Part shown: positions 1 through 8,031 of the stretch, piece by piece
Layout: every line of letters begins with the position of its first letter
Position numbering within the stretch: position 1 is the first letter of the stretch
Origin: Chryseobacterium sp. BGARF1
Lineage (GTDB): Bacteria; Bacteroidota; Bacteroidia; Flavobacteriales; Weeksellaceae
Direction: 5' to 3'
Assembly (NCBI RefSeq): GCF_001677955.1
Contig: NZ_LELA01000031.1
Location: 16,324 to 80,323 of the forward strand
DNA: 64,000 bases
Translations under genes and position numbers: made by a program
The notes under the pieces: generated by a model
Databases searched by the model: none
What the model saw: the letters and a program-made list of their open reading frames with translations, nothing else
What the model was told of the DNA's origin: nothing

Positions 1-436
1 CAGGAAATAATTTTGAGAAAAACGGCTGTATTAATCGGCTTAAAAGATTGATTCCGCCAGCTTTTTCTGCGATACTCATGAATCCCATGAAGAGGGTCAT
101 AATTCCAATCAATCCAATACATATTTTAACGGCGGTTTCCGAAGTTCCAATGACACCGTCTGCTTCCTGAATTCGATAAACCTGAACATTCTGTTTTAAA
201 GAATCTGTTTTATAATGAATTCTGCTGTTTGCAAAATCAGGTTTTTTCATCAGGCTGTCTCTTACGATAGGAGAAAGTGTAGTGATATTTTGGGTAGCAA
301 TCTGTACGGTATCGCCGCCTTTTCCTACAACCATATCATTGAAAATGGTTTTGTAGTGGCTTGACGAAATGTATTTTATACTTGCAATAGTAATGGCAAT
401 GATGATGAAAGCCGACCAAATTCTGCTGAGAACCAT
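1..436 (-). CDS. Nucleoside-recognition (SpmA-type) membrane protein, N-terminal part
   Basis: Partial gene running off the left edge. From the ATG at 436-434 the minus strand is open for 145 codons to the window boundary. The N-terminus (MVLSRIWSAFIIIAITIASI) is a membrane segment. About 90 soluble residues follow, then a second hydrophobic block (TAVKICIGLIGIMTLFMGFM) leading into AGGINLLSRLIQPFFSKLFP. That block resembles the nucleoside-recognition/Gate domain of spore-maturation protein A relatives, which in non-sporulating Bacteroidota are inner-membrane proteins of unknown substrate. The family call is by sequence resemblance; transport of a nucleoside-like compound is only inference from the domain name. 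The C-terminal part, including any SpmB-like half, lies outside the window. Confidence 0.7.
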   Translation of the reverse strand, partial: MVLSRIWSAFIIIAITIASIKYISSSHYKTIFNDMVVGKGGDTVQIATQNITTLSPIVRDSLMKKPDFANSRIHYKTDSLKQNVQVYRIQEADGVIGTSETAVKICIGLIGIMTLFMGFMSIAEKAGGINLLSRLIQPFFSKLFP

Positions 437-520
437 TTAGATTAAATTAATTGTTTAAACTTAGTTAAAAATACTTTAAACTGCAAAAGTCTAAAAAATC
501 AAGATTGGATTAAAATAAAG

Positions 521-587
521 TTTGTCATTTCGCAGGAATCTAAACAGAGTTTCAATAGCATTACTGAGATTCCTACGGAATGACAAA
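521..587. repeat. Intergenic palindromic repeat
   Basis: Imperfect inverted repeat between the nucleoside-recognition gene and the DUF6973-like gene. The arms start TTTGTCATTTCG and end CGGAATGACAAA, with a second arm pair AGGAATCT / AGATTCCT inside. A related but diverged element sits at 25461-25555, with the same outer GTCATT / AATGAC words and inner GAATCT words. It looks like a dispersed extragenic palindrome, not a terminator, because no T-run follows on either strand. Confidence 0.6.
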
Positions 588-614
588 TTCTGATAATAAG
601 GAAAAAAAAGAGAA

Positions 615-1127
615 TTATTTTTCATCCAGATACACCAATTCTCCTTCAAAATTATCATCCAGGCTTTTCAAAATCTTGGCATTGGCGGTTTTCTTTTGTA
701 ATTCTTTAATAAAAAAGCTTTTCTCAAAAAACTGACGGTGAATTCCGGGAAGAAGTTCCATGAAATAATCCATTCCTATTTTGTTATTGTGAAGATCCAT
801 TTTGGTTTCCAAAGGCTCGTTTGGAAATAATTCTTCGTGCAGATCTGTAATTTTTTTGCAGAAGTCTAATGCTTTTTCGGGAGAAGACACTTTGCTGCAA
901 TACATCATAATCAGGCAACACCAAAGTGAATGTCTGAAAGCGTTTCCTTCACCGTTTTTGGATGCCGTTTTAGGATAAAGTTTCTGTGCGATAGAAAAGG
1001 CTTTTATGGTGGCATAAAAACTTAAAATCGAAAAAAGAGGGTGTGGTAAAACAGCAGATAAGAGTTTAAATATTTTCTTTAAACTCATTGATGTAATGGT
1101 AGTTAAAACGACTTTAAATGTCCTCAT
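615..1127 (-). CDS. DUF6973-like protein
   Basis: 170 residues. The recognisable part is NGEGNAFRHSLWCCLI near residue 60 and MDLHNNKIGMDYF near residue 110. Conserved Asn/His pairs of this spacing (NAFRH...W, D.HNN..G) are characteristic of the DUF6973 family found in Bacteroidota envelope proteins. The N-terminus is hydrophobic but not a clean signal peptide. Function is unknown; the conserved His and Asn could be a metal or catalytic site, which is speculation. It stands alone, with a gap of about 140 bp to accD. Confidence 0.5.
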   Translation of the reverse strand: MRTFKVVLTTITSMSLKKIFKLLSAVLPHPLFSILSFYATIKAFSIAQKLYPKTASKNGEGNAFRHSLWCCLIMMYCSKVSSPEKALDFCKKITDLHEELFPNEPLETKMDLHNNKIGMDYFMELLPGIHRQFFEKSFFIKELQKKTANAKILKSLDDNFEGELVYLDEK

Positions 1128-1220
1128 AATTTGGCTGTTGGCAGTTAGCTTATTGCTTTTGGCTTTGAGATCAAGCAGTATAGCTTTTAAAAATAAATTA
1201 TTGCCATTATTTAAATAAAA

Positions 1221-1250
1221 ATCTCTCCCAAATTGAGAGAGATGATATGT
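1221..1250 (-). terminator. Intrinsic terminator downstream of accD
   Basis: Stem ATCTCTC / GAGAGAT (1221-1227 and 1237-1243). On the minus strand it is followed by TTTTTATTT. It lies about 25 bp past the accD stop. Confidence 0.6.
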
Positions 1251-1267
1251 TTTTTTTAGTTTAAATC

Positions 1268-2122
1268 TTAAGCTTTTACGGCTAATAAGTTTACTGTTTT
1301 AGAAACCACTTCTTTAATTTCAGTTCTTTTTACAATGAAATCTACGAAACCTTTTTCCTGCAAAAATTCTGAAGTCTGAAAGCCTTCTGGTAAATCTCTA
1401 CCGATGGTTTCACGGATAACTCTAGGTCCTGCAAATCCGATTAAAGCTCTTGGTTCAGCCATGATGATGTCTGCGGTCATTGCAAAAGATGCGGTAATTC
1501 CTCCGAAAGTAGGGTCACAAAGATAAGCGATGTATAAAAGTCCAGCTTCTGAAAGCTGAGCCAACTTAGATTGTACTTTAGCCAACTGCATCAAAGAATA
1601 CGTTGCTTCCTGCATTCTCGCTCCACCAGACTGGCAAATAATCATGTAAGGAAGTCTTTTTTCAATACAGTAATCAATTGCTCTTCTGATTTTTTCACCC
1701 ATCACAGAACCCAAAGATCCTCCAATGAAAGCAAAATCCATACAAGAAACTACCATTTCAGTTCCGTTTACGGTTCCTACTGCGTTTCTTATGGAATCAG
1801 TCAGTTTTGTCTTTGCTTTTACTTCTTTCAGACGGTCGGTGTAAGACTTGGTATCTTTAAAGCTAAGCATGTCTATACTTTCCACATTAGCATCTAGCTC
1901 AGTGAATTTTCCTTCGTCAAAAAGGATGTCAAAAAACTCTGCACTTCCTATTCTTACATGAAAATCGTCTTCAGGAGAAACATAATTGTTTTTCTTGAGT
2001 TCATCGTGTTCTACCACTTTTCCTGATGGAGTCTGATGCCAAAGACCTTTTGGTACATCTTTTTTATCATCTGTAGAAGTAGTAATATTTTGTGCTTTTC
2101 TTTTAAACCAGTCGAATGCCAT
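1268..2122 (-). CDS. accD: Acetyl-CoA carboxylase carboxyltransferase subunit beta
   Basis: 284 residues, the normal length for AccD. Together with AccA (not in this window) it moves the carboxyl group from carboxybiotin to acetyl-CoA to make malonyl-CoA for fatty-acid synthesis. The crotonase-fold core is intact: [18 protein letters not shown] near 127, SGGARMQEA near 165 and [21 protein letters not shown] near 230. The usual N-terminal four-cysteine zinc ribbon is not: where E. coli has CxxC...CxxC this protein has TPSGK near 31-35 and SPEDD at 49-53, with no cysteine. I believe this loss is shared by flavobacterial AccD proteins, so it is probably functional. It lies upstream of fbaA in sequence but is separated from it by 86 bp of repeat. 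Confidence 0.96.
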   Translation of the reverse strand: MAFDWFKRKAQNITTSTDDKKDVPKGLWHQTPSGKVVEHDELKKNNYVSPEDDFHVRIGSAEFFDILFDEGKFTELDANVESIDMLSFKDTKSYTDRLKEVKAKTKLTDSIRNAVGTVNGTEMVVSCMDFAFIGGSLGSVMGEKIRRAIDYCIEKRLPYMIICQSGGARMQEATYSLMQLAKVQSKLAQLSEAGLLYIAYLCDPTFGGITASFAMTADIIMAEPRALIGFAGPRVIRETIGRDLPEGFQTSEFLQEKGFVDFIVKRTEIKEVVSKTVNLLAVKA

Positions 2123-2125
2123 AAC

Positions 2126-2205
2126 TATATAATTGATGTATGATAAATGATAAAAGAAGAGGAAAGCGTTTTAAAATCACTTATCGCTCATCTTTTATCA
2201 ATTAT
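2126..2205. repeat. AT-rich intercistronic inverted repeat (TGATAAATGATAAAAG type)
   Basis: The accD-fbaA gap is almost entirely an imperfect inverted repeat. ATAATTGAT...GATAAATGATAAAAG faces TCTTTTATCAATTATAATT. The same word class (TAAATGATAAGAGATAAATGATG against ATCATTTATCATTTATC) fills the gap at 18346-18430. Confidence 0.5.
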
Positions 2206-2208
2206 AAT

Positions 2209-3279
2209 TTATTTAAGCGTATTTACGTTATTTAAATCTTCAAAAGCTCTAACCAATCTTTTAGAGAAAGTTTCTTCTCCTTTTCTGATCCACCCTCTTG
2301 GATCATAGTATTTTTTGTTAGGCTTTTCTTCTCCTTCAGGATTTCCGATTTGAGTTTTTAGATATTCTACATTTTCTACCATATAATCTCTGATTCCTTC
2401 TGTGTAAGCAAACTGAAGATCGGTATCAATATTCATCTTAATTACCCCGTAATCAATAGCTTCTCTGATTTCTTCTAAAGAAGAACCTGAACCACCGTGG
2501 AATACAAAATTAATTGGCTTCTCTGCAGTTCCGAATTTTTCCTGAACAAATTTCTGAGAGTTATCTAAGATTTTTGGAGTAAGAACTACGTTTCCTGGCT
2601 TGTAAACTCCGTGTACATTTCCGAATGCTGCTGCAATGGTAAAGTTATCAGAAACTGCTTTCAATTTTTCGTAAGTGTAAGCGATGTCTTCAGGTTGTGT
2701 GTACAATAAAGAATTGTCTACACTAGAATTGTCTACACCGTCTTCTTCACCTCCTGTAACCCCGATCTCAACTTCTAAAGTCATCTTCATTTTTGCCATT
2801 CTTTCGAAATATTTAGCAGAGATTTCTAAGTTCTCTTCTAAAGATTCTTCAGAAAGATCAAGCATGTGAGAAGAGTAAAGAGACTTTCCTGTTTGCTTGA
2901 AGAATTCTTCGTTAGCATCCATCAAACCGTCAATCCAAGGCAACAATTTTTTTGCGGCGTGATCTGTATGTAAAATTACTGTTGCTCCATAAGCTTCAGC
3001 AAGGGTATGAATATGTTTAGCTCCTGCGATACCACCTAAAATAGCTGATCTCTGAGCGTCATTGCTCAATCCTTTTCCAGCGTTGAAAGATGCCCCACCG
3101 TTAGAAAACTGAATGATTACAGGTGAGTTTAATTTTGCTGCAGTTTCCATTACTGCGTTTACGTTGCTAGATCCAACCACGTTTACTGCAGGTAATGCAA
3201 ATTTGTTTTCTTTAGCATATTGAAAAATATCTGTAACTAACTGACCTGTGGCAACTCCTGCCGGGAAAATTCTACTCAT
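2209..3279 (-). CDS. fbaA: Class II fructose-bisphosphate aldolase
   Basis: 356 residues, class IIA length. It cleaves fructose 1,6-bisphosphate to DHAP and glyceraldehyde 3-phosphate in glycolysis and works in reverse in gluconeogenesis. Zn-binding HTDHA is at residues 104-108. The EVEIGVTGGEEDG block near 168-180 and GNVHGVY near 220 carry further metal and substrate ligands, and the phosphate-binding FHGGSGSS is near 260. It ends with the long C-terminal region typical of the FbaA (E. coli type) branch. Monocistronic by spacing. Confidence 0.97.
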   Translation of the reverse strand: MSRIFPAGVATGQLVTDIFQYAKENKFALPAVNVVGSSNVNAVMETAAKLNSPVIIQFSNGGASFNAGKGLSNDAQRSAILGGIAGAKHIHTLAEAYGATVILHTDHAAKKLLPWIDGLMDANEEFFKQTGKSLYSSHMLDLSEESLEENLEISAKYFERMAKMKMTLEVEIGVTGGEEDGVDNSSVDNSLLYTQPEDIAYTYEKLKAVSDNFTIAAAFGNVHGVYKPGNVVLTPKILDNSQKFVQEKFGTAEKPINFVFHGGSGSSLEEIREAIDYGVIKMNIDTDLQFAYTEGIRDYMVENVEYLKTQIGNPEGEEKPNKKYYDPRGWIRKGEETFSKRLVRAFEDLNNVNTLK

Positions 3280-3348
3280 GTTTACTTTATTATAATATTA
3301 GGATATTTTTTGAAAATTCTTGTAAAGGTAATCAATTTTAAGAAATTA

Positions 3349-4215
3349 CTAATTTCTTTTATCTCGTCCCCAAAGTAGCTTCTGACGGATGGTTTCGTAA
3401 AAGCTTAAATTGTTGGGCTGCACCAATAATAACTGGAAACTTGCCTTTTTAATTATGATTTCTTTATCGGTTTCGATATGAATTAATCTTGAATCTAATG
3501 AAAGAGAATATTGCGGAACTCTGCTTTCCACTTTAAATTTAATTTCTACTTTATCATTAACAACCAAAGGTCTTACATTTAAATTGTGTGGAGCAATCGG
3601 TGTAATGACAAAATTTTCGTTGTTAGGTGAGATGATCGGCCCGCCACAACTTAATGAATAAGCTGTAGAACCTGTCGGTGTAGAAACAATTACGCCATCG
3701 CCCCAAAAAACATTCAGAAATTCATCATTAATATAAGAATCTACCGTTACCATTGATGTGGTCTCTTTTCTGGAAACCGTTACATCATTTAAAGCATACG
3801 GAAAAAACTCGTCAGATCTGGGTGAAACAACTTCTATCACAGATCTTCGGCTGGTTTTTACATCACCTTTTAAAATAGAATCGAGTTCTTTGAAGGCTTC
3901 TTCTTTGGTGAAACTTGCCAAAAATCCGAGTCTTCCGGTGTTCACTCCTACAACAGGGATCTCTAGATCCTCAATAAAGGTTAAAGAGTTTACAATGGTT
4001 CCGTCGCCACCAAAAGTGAAAAAAAGATCAACTTGATGATCAATTAAATCCTGTTTGTTGCCAAAAGTTTCAAAAATTTTAGAAAACTGAAGCGCTTCAG
4101 CCATTTCGTCAAACAAAACAGATCTTACACCTCTGCTTTCTAGTTCAGAAATAAATTTGCTTAAATATAAAAAAGTATCAAGATCTTTTTTCTGAGAATA
4201 TATGGCTGCCTTCAT
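3349..4215 (-). CDS. nadK: NAD kinase
   Basis: 288 residues. Phosphorylates NAD+ to NADP+, the only route to NADP in most bacteria. The family signature GGDGT is at 69-73. NTGRLGFLA follows near 95 and the second conserved block, DGVIVSTPTGSTAYSLSCGGP, near 175. Only 1 bp separates it from the CBS-domain gene upstream on the same strand, so the two are surely cotranscribed, with the CBS protein first. Confidence 0.96.
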   Translation of the reverse strand: MKAAIYSQKKDLDTFLYLSKFISELESRGVRSVLFDEMAEALQFSKIFETFGNKQDLIDHQVDLFFTFGGDGTIVNSLTFIEDLEIPVVGVNTGRLGFLASFTKEEAFKELDSILKGDVKTSRRSVIEVVSPRSDEFFPYALNDVTVSRKETTSMVTVDSYINDEFLNVFWGDGVIVSTPTGSTAYSLSCGGPIISPNNENFVITPIAPHNLNVRPLVVNDKVEIKFKVESRVPQYSLSLDSRLIHIETDKEIIIKKASFQLLLVQPNNLSFYETIRQKLLWGRDKRN

Positions 4216-4216
4216 A

Positions 4217-4867
4217 TTATATTTCGATAAATTTTTGTAAAAAACCTAAACGGTCTTTGAAAAGATCTGTTTTCTCATCAGAATAATATTTTTCTACAAT
4301 TCTGTAATCATAACGGTCAAATGTTGCATCAATTGAAGTTAAATTTTCGTTACTGATCTTGATCGTAATGTGAATTACTTCATCCGACATGAAACTGATA
4401 AATCCGCCGTAAAATTTAGAGTTGTTGCTCTCGACGATATTTGCAATTTCTGTCATTGAATATTTTCTTGCCGGAGTTTCTATCGTAAGAATAGCACCGG
4501 TTTCCGAAAACAGAGGGTATTTTGAAAAGGTTTGAAAAACATCATCACAACAGATGTATCCCAAATATTTTTCGTTTTTGTTGATCACAGGAATCACATT
4601 GGCATTGAATGTATAAAACAATCGAATGCTGTCCATGATATTATTGTCTTCCAAAATCGCAAACCGCTCGATTTGATGTTCCAGATTTTTCAAAGTGCCT
4701 TCTTCCTCATAAAGGAAGTCTTTGGCAATAGCTCCGAAAAAGTGGTGAGATTTTTTAATGAAAATATGCGAATATCCAAATGCTTCTAAGGTTTCTCTAG
4801 CTGATTCGATAGAGTCAGTCAGATGAAAACACGGAAAATCTTTTGAGATATAGTCCTTGATAAACAT
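4217..4867 (-). CDS. CBS-domain protein
   Basis: 216 residues. The first about 130 residues read as two CBS motifs: an N-terminal one around ...CFHLTDSIESARETLEAF, and a second around ILEDNNIMDSIRLFYTFNAN followed by VIPVINKNEKYLGYI. The rest resembles the ACT-like tail of AcuB-type proteins. CBS pairs usually bind adenine nucleotides. Because the gene lies immediately upstream of nadK with a 1-bp gap, a role in sensing adenylate or NAD status is a reasonable but untested inference. Confidence 0.8.
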   Translation of the reverse strand: MFIKDYISKDFPCFHLTDSIESARETLEAFGYSHIFIKKSHHFFGAIAKDFLYEEEGTLKNLEHQIERFAILEDNNIMDSIRLFYTFNANVIPVINKNEKYLGYICCDDVFQTFSKYPLFSETGAILTIETPARKYSMTEIANIVESNNSKFYGGFISFMSDEVIHITIKISNENLTSIDATFDRYDYRIVEKYYSDEKTDLFKDRLGFLQKFIEI

Positions 4868-4951
4868 GGTGCTAATTTATAAAATTTTAAACGAAACCTT
4901 TCTCTAAAAGTTAAGTTATTTTTCAAAAAAGTAAAAAAACGGATTCAAAAA

Positions 4952-4982
4952 TTTGTTCGTAAAGAAAAATAAAGTATCTTTG
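4952..4982 (+). promoter_or_regulatory. Bacteroidota-type promoter for a putative small RNA
   Basis: TTTG at 4952-4955, a spacer of exactly 19 bp, then TATCTTTG at 4975-4982. This is a full match to the Bacteroidota TTTG-N19-TAnnTTTG promoter. It points toward 5.0 kb, where no plus-strand gene exists before an intrinsic terminator. Confidence 0.65.
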
Positions 4983-4988
4983 TCGCCT

Positions 4989-5053
4989 TTCATTTTTACT
5001 TTTTATTAGATTTATTTCAAACTGCACTGTCTTTTGACAGACGCAGTTTTTTT
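4989..5053 (+). ncRNA. Putative small RNA of about 65 nt
   Basis: Inferred from a consensus promoter (4952-4982) followed about 40 nt past the expected start by a strong hairpin (5019-5049) with a run of T. There is no plausible ORF between. The 5' part is U-rich and unstructured; the 3' part is the terminator stem-loop, like the seed and terminator layout of many small regulatory RNAs. The 3' end just touches the last codons of the convergent trmH-type gene, so an antisense effect there is possible. The exact start is a guess (about 7 nt after the -7 box). Confidence 0.4.
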
Positions 5054-5054
5054 A
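5019..5054 (+). terminator. Intrinsic terminator with two-step stem
   Basis: AAACTGC (5019-5025) pairs with GCAGTTT (5043-5049). After a small internal bulge, CTGTC pairs with GACAG around a TTTT loop. Seven T and then ATTTT follow on the plus strand. On the minus strand no T-run follows, so it serves plus-strand transcription. Confidence 0.7.
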
Positions 5055-5582
5055 TTTTAGGGCTTTTGCAAACTCCCACATCACGATCCCACCACATACA
5101 CTTACATTTAAAGAATGCTTTGTTCCGAGCTGCGGAATTTCAATAAAAGAATCAATATTCTGCAAAGCTTCATCGCTGATTCCTTCTACTTCATTACCTA
5201 AAATTACCGCATACTTTTTAGTATTGTCAATTTTAAAATCAGTAATCATTGTACTGTTTGTCGTTTGCTCGATACCTACAACTTCAAAACCTTGGCTTTT
5301 TAAATCATTGATAGTTGCGTTAATGTCACTTTCATAACTCCAGTCTACACTTTCTGTTGCGCCTAAAGCTGCTTTGTGAATTTCACGATGTGGCGGTTGT
5401 GGAGTAATTCCACACAGAATAATTTTCTGAACTAAAAAAGCATCTGCCGTTCTAAAAGTTGCGCCCACATTGTGCATGCTTCTTATATTATCTAAAACGA
5501 CCACCAAAGGAATTTTCTCAACTTTTTTAAAAGTTTCTACATCAATTCTGTTGAGCTCTTCCAGTTTTAATTTATTTACCAA
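5052..5582 (-). CDS. TrmH/SpoU-family RNA 2'-O-methyltransferase
   Basis: 176 residues. SPOUT methyltransferases use a knotted fold to 2'-O-methylate tRNA or rRNA. The three SpoU motifs are present: motif 1 DNIRSMHNVGATFRTADAF (residues 31-49), motif 2 VILGNEVEGIS near 128 and motif 3 IEIPQLGTKHSLNVSVCGGI near 145. No extra N-terminal substrate domain is present, so it is a minimal enzyme; TrmH-like tRNA Gm18 or TrmL-like activity cannot be distinguished. The start is a TTG (5582-5580) directly before VNKLKLEEL; no ATG is available before motif 1. Confidence 0.88.
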   Translation of the reverse strand: MVNKLKLEELNRIDVETFKKVEKIPLVVVLDNIRSMHNVGATFRTADAFLVQKIILCGITPQPPHREIHKAALGATESVDWSYESDINATINDLKSQGFEVVGIEQTTNSTMITDFKIDNTKKYAVILGNEVEGISDEALQNIDSFIEIPQLGTKHSLNVSVCGGIVMWEFAKALK

Positions 5583-5654
5583 AATAATTTTTATTTCTTA
5601 TTACAATTTACGAATTCTTCTTAATGAACGGATTTAAAAACGATTCATTATTTT

Positions 5655-6536
5655 TTATTTTTTTGCACCCATGATTTGATGCACATTTCTCTCAATATTT
5701 TGAGCTATTGTTTCCATCGGAATATCATTTTCATCATTATTGAAAGGATCTTCAATTTCCTCAGCAATTAATTCCAGACTCATCAATACATAATACACAA
5801 AAACCGTCAATGGAATCATGAAGTATCCAAGATTGATCACATAAGCAATCGGTAACGCCAAAACATATAAAATGATGAATTTTTTTATAAATGAAGAATA
5901 TGAATAAGGGATCGGTGTGTTTTTAATTCTTTCACAACCTCCACAAACATCAAGAAAACCTGAAATTTGAGTGTCTAAATACAGCATTTCTACATCAGAT
6001 ATTTTTCCTTCTTTTTTTAATTGATGCAATTTGTGAGTCAAAAGAATCACCAAATCCGTAGGTCCGTGATTTCTTAACGATTTTTCAATTTCAGAATAAT
6101 CTTCATCTAAAGCCAATCTTGTAGATTCCTGAGAAAGATGTTTTGCTAAAAAATGCGGATAGTATTTTAAATATCTTGCAATCTGATTTGCAGAATCTCT
6201 GTCGTCTGAAAGAATCGTATTGATCTTTACGGCGAAATTTCTAGTGTCATTTACCAGTTTTCCCCACAGTTTTCTTCCTTCCCACCATCGGTCATAAGCT
6301 GTATTTGTTCTGAAAACCAATAATAAAGATAAAACAAATCCTAATAATGAATGAATCAATCCTACATTGCTCACTTTAGATTTTGCGGTTAAATGCAGAT
6401 ACTCAACTTCCAAATACTGGATTCCGTAAGAGTAAACAGCCATCAAAATCATTGTTGGGAAAAGGATTTTCATGGTGTCGCTTTTGTGTAAGCTGACCAA
6501 TATTTTCAGGAAATGTTTAGTATTGTAAACTCTCAT
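5655..6536 (-). CDS. Bestrophin-family (UPF0187) membrane channel protein
   Basis: 293 residues. Bacterial bestrophins form pentameric anion or cation channels in the inner membrane. The family signature FRTNTAYDRWWEGRKLWGKL lies at about 75-94, after two hydrophobic segments (30-50 and 60-75). Two more membrane segments lie near 220-255, ending in ELIAEEIEDPFNNDENDIP, the conserved acidic C-terminal element. Monocistronic. Confidence 0.9.
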   Translation of the reverse strand: MRVYNTKHFLKILVSLHKSDTMKILFPTMILMAVYSYGIQYLEVEYLHLTAKSKVSNVGLIHSLLGFVLSLLLVFRTNTAYDRWWEGRKLWGKLVNDTRNFAVKINTILSDDRDSANQIARYLKYYPHFLAKHLSQESTRLALDEDYSEIEKSLRNHGPTDLVILLTHKLHQLKKEGKISDVEMLYLDTQISGFLDVCGGCERIKNTPIPYSYSSFIKKFIILYVLALPIAYVINLGYFMIPLTVFVYYVLMSLELIAEEIEDPFNNDENDIPMETIAQNIERNVHQIMGAKK

Positions 6537-6906
6537 GGGTTGTATGTCTTCTACAAAGATAAAATATTCGGTTTATTCTTTTTTGCGAAAATTTTAATTT
6601 AAGTTCAATTAGATGAGCTTAAATGTTTCTCGCTGATCAAGCCGATGTCGCAGATTTTATTAATACGAAAAAAACTTAGTTGAAAGATTATACTTTTTGC
6701 TAAGTAGAACTCCTTTGATTATCTTATAAAAATTTTTTTTCAATAAAATCTTTGCCTTCATTGCGTTTTACAATAATGAGCAACAGATTAAAAATAAGTT
6801 TATGCTTAAATCTGTGCAAATCTGAGTAATTTGTGGGAATTAAAATCAAAATTTTTATAAATTTCAAAAAAATACTATTTTTATTTCGCATTAAATTCAC
6901 AAACTC
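6537..6906. other. 370-bp non-coding gap with a degenerate repeat
   Basis: No supportable gene. The part at about 6809-6840 carries words (AAATCTGTG...AATCTG...TTTGTGGGA) shared with the longer palindromic repeat at 7791-7960. An 80-codon open frame on the minus strand overlaps the start of the cupin gene, has no recognisable features and is not called. Confidence 0.5.
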
Positions 6907-7788
6907 ATGATTCTCGAAAACGTAGATGTTGTAAACGATATAACGAAGGAAGATTTTCAGCAAAATTATTTCAAAAAACAGAAACTGCTCCTCATAAAAA
7001 ATTATGCGAGCCGTTGGGAAGCTTTCGATAAATGGAATTTTGATTTCATTAAAGAAAAAGCTGGTGAACAGGAAGTTCCGTTGTATAATAACAAACCAGC
7101 GGATTCTAAGAAAAGTTCTGATGCGCCTGTCACAAAGATGAAAATGAAAGATTATATTAATACAATAAAATCTAAACCATCCGACCTTCGTATTTTCTTT
7201 TATATTATTACCGACCGTCTTCCCGAGCTTCTCAAAAACTTCACGTATCCAGATTTAGGAATTAAATTTTTCAAAAGGCTTCCTACGTTATTTTTTGGCG
7301 GAAGTGATGCGCATGTTTTAATGCATTATGACGTTGACTTGGGAGATTTTATGCACTTTCATTTTGAAGGAAAGAAGAGAATTCTTTTGTTTGACCAGAA
7401 ACAGTCGAAGTTTTTATATAAAGTTCCGCTGTCGGTTCACACGGTTTACGATATTGATTATGAAAATCCGGATTATGAAAAATTTCCTGCTTTGAAATAT
7501 GCAAAAGGCATTGAAATTTTTATGGAACATGGCGATGCACTTTTCATTCCCGGAGCTTTTTGGCATTTTAACAGGTATTTGGAGCCTGGTTTTTCGATGT
7601 CGTTAAGAGCTTTACCTAATAAACCTAAAGTTTTTGCTAATATGATATACCATGTTTTTATCATGAGATATACTGATAAACTAATGCGAAAACTTTTTAA
7701 AGCAAATTGGGTGAATTTCAAGCAAAAATGGGCGTATGAAAAAGCGACGGAAGCTTTGGAGAAACATTTGAAAAGTATTAAAATTTGA
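6907..7788 (+). CDS. JmjC-type cupin (cupin_8) protein, probable Fe(II)/2-oxoglutarate oxygenase
   Basis: 293 residues. The double-stranded beta-helix core runs from about 130 to 245. HYD in MHYDVDLGDFMHFHFEGKKR gives the HxD metal pair, and FWHFNRY near 222 gives the distal histidine. GDALFIPGAFWH is the usual cupin_8 motif. Related proteins are hydroxylases of protein or small-molecule substrates; no substrate can be read from the context. The ATG at 6907 fits the family N-terminus. It sits between two copies of an intergenic repeat and appears monocistronic. Confidence 0.82.
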   Translation: MILENVDVVNDITKEDFQQNYFKKQKLLLIKNYASRWEAFDKWNFDFIKEKAGEQEVPLYNNKPADSKKSSDAPVTKMKMKDYINTIKSKPSDLRIFFYIITDRLPELLKNFTYPDLGIKFFKRLPTLFFGGSDAHVLMHYDVDLGDFMHFHFEGKKRILLFDQKQSKFLYKVPLSVHTVYDIDYENPDYEKFPALKYAKGIEIFMEHGDALFIPGAFWHFNRYLEPGFSMSLRALPNKPKVFANMIYHVFIMRYTDKLMRKLFKANWVNFKQKWAYEKATEALEKHLKSIKI

Positions 7789-7790
7789 TT

Positions 7791-7960
7791 TTCCCGCGGA
7801 TTTCACAAATTCGCACAGATTATTACGTCACAAATGCACGAATTTTTTACACATAAAATTGTTTTAAACATCATCTAAGAAAAATAATCATAAACTAATT
7901 CGTGCATTCGTGGCAATTTTTCCTCAATCATCCGTGAAAATCTGCGGAATCTGTGGGAGA
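7791..7960. repeat. Long imperfect palindromic repeat
   Basis: About 170 bp between the cupin gene and mutS. The inner arms GTCACAAATGCACGAATT and AATTCGTGCATTCGTGGC match at 15 of 18 positions. The outer arms CCCGCGGATTTCAC and AAAATCTGCGGAATCTGTGGGA are more diverged. This is a dispersed extragenic repeat style seen in flavobacterial genomes. It contains no ORF. Confidence 0.6.
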
Positions 7961-8031
7961 TCTAAAATCAACATTTCCCTCCTTCTTTTTTATTTCATAC
8001 TTTTACCAACCCAATTTTAAGAACGATCTCA

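Noticed and set aside
1571..1897. Plus-strand frame of 108 codons inside accD
   Set aside because: Antisense shadow of a well-conserved gene; no promoter and no homology seen.
6724..6963. Minus-strand open frame of 79 codons upstream of the cupin gene
   Set aside because: It overlaps the cupin start, is Ile/Phe/Lys-rich as expected of AT-rich noncoding DNA and has no recognisable features.
7791..7960. A transposon remnant with terminal repeats
   Set aside because: No transposase fragment or target duplication; it reads better as a long palindromic repeat.
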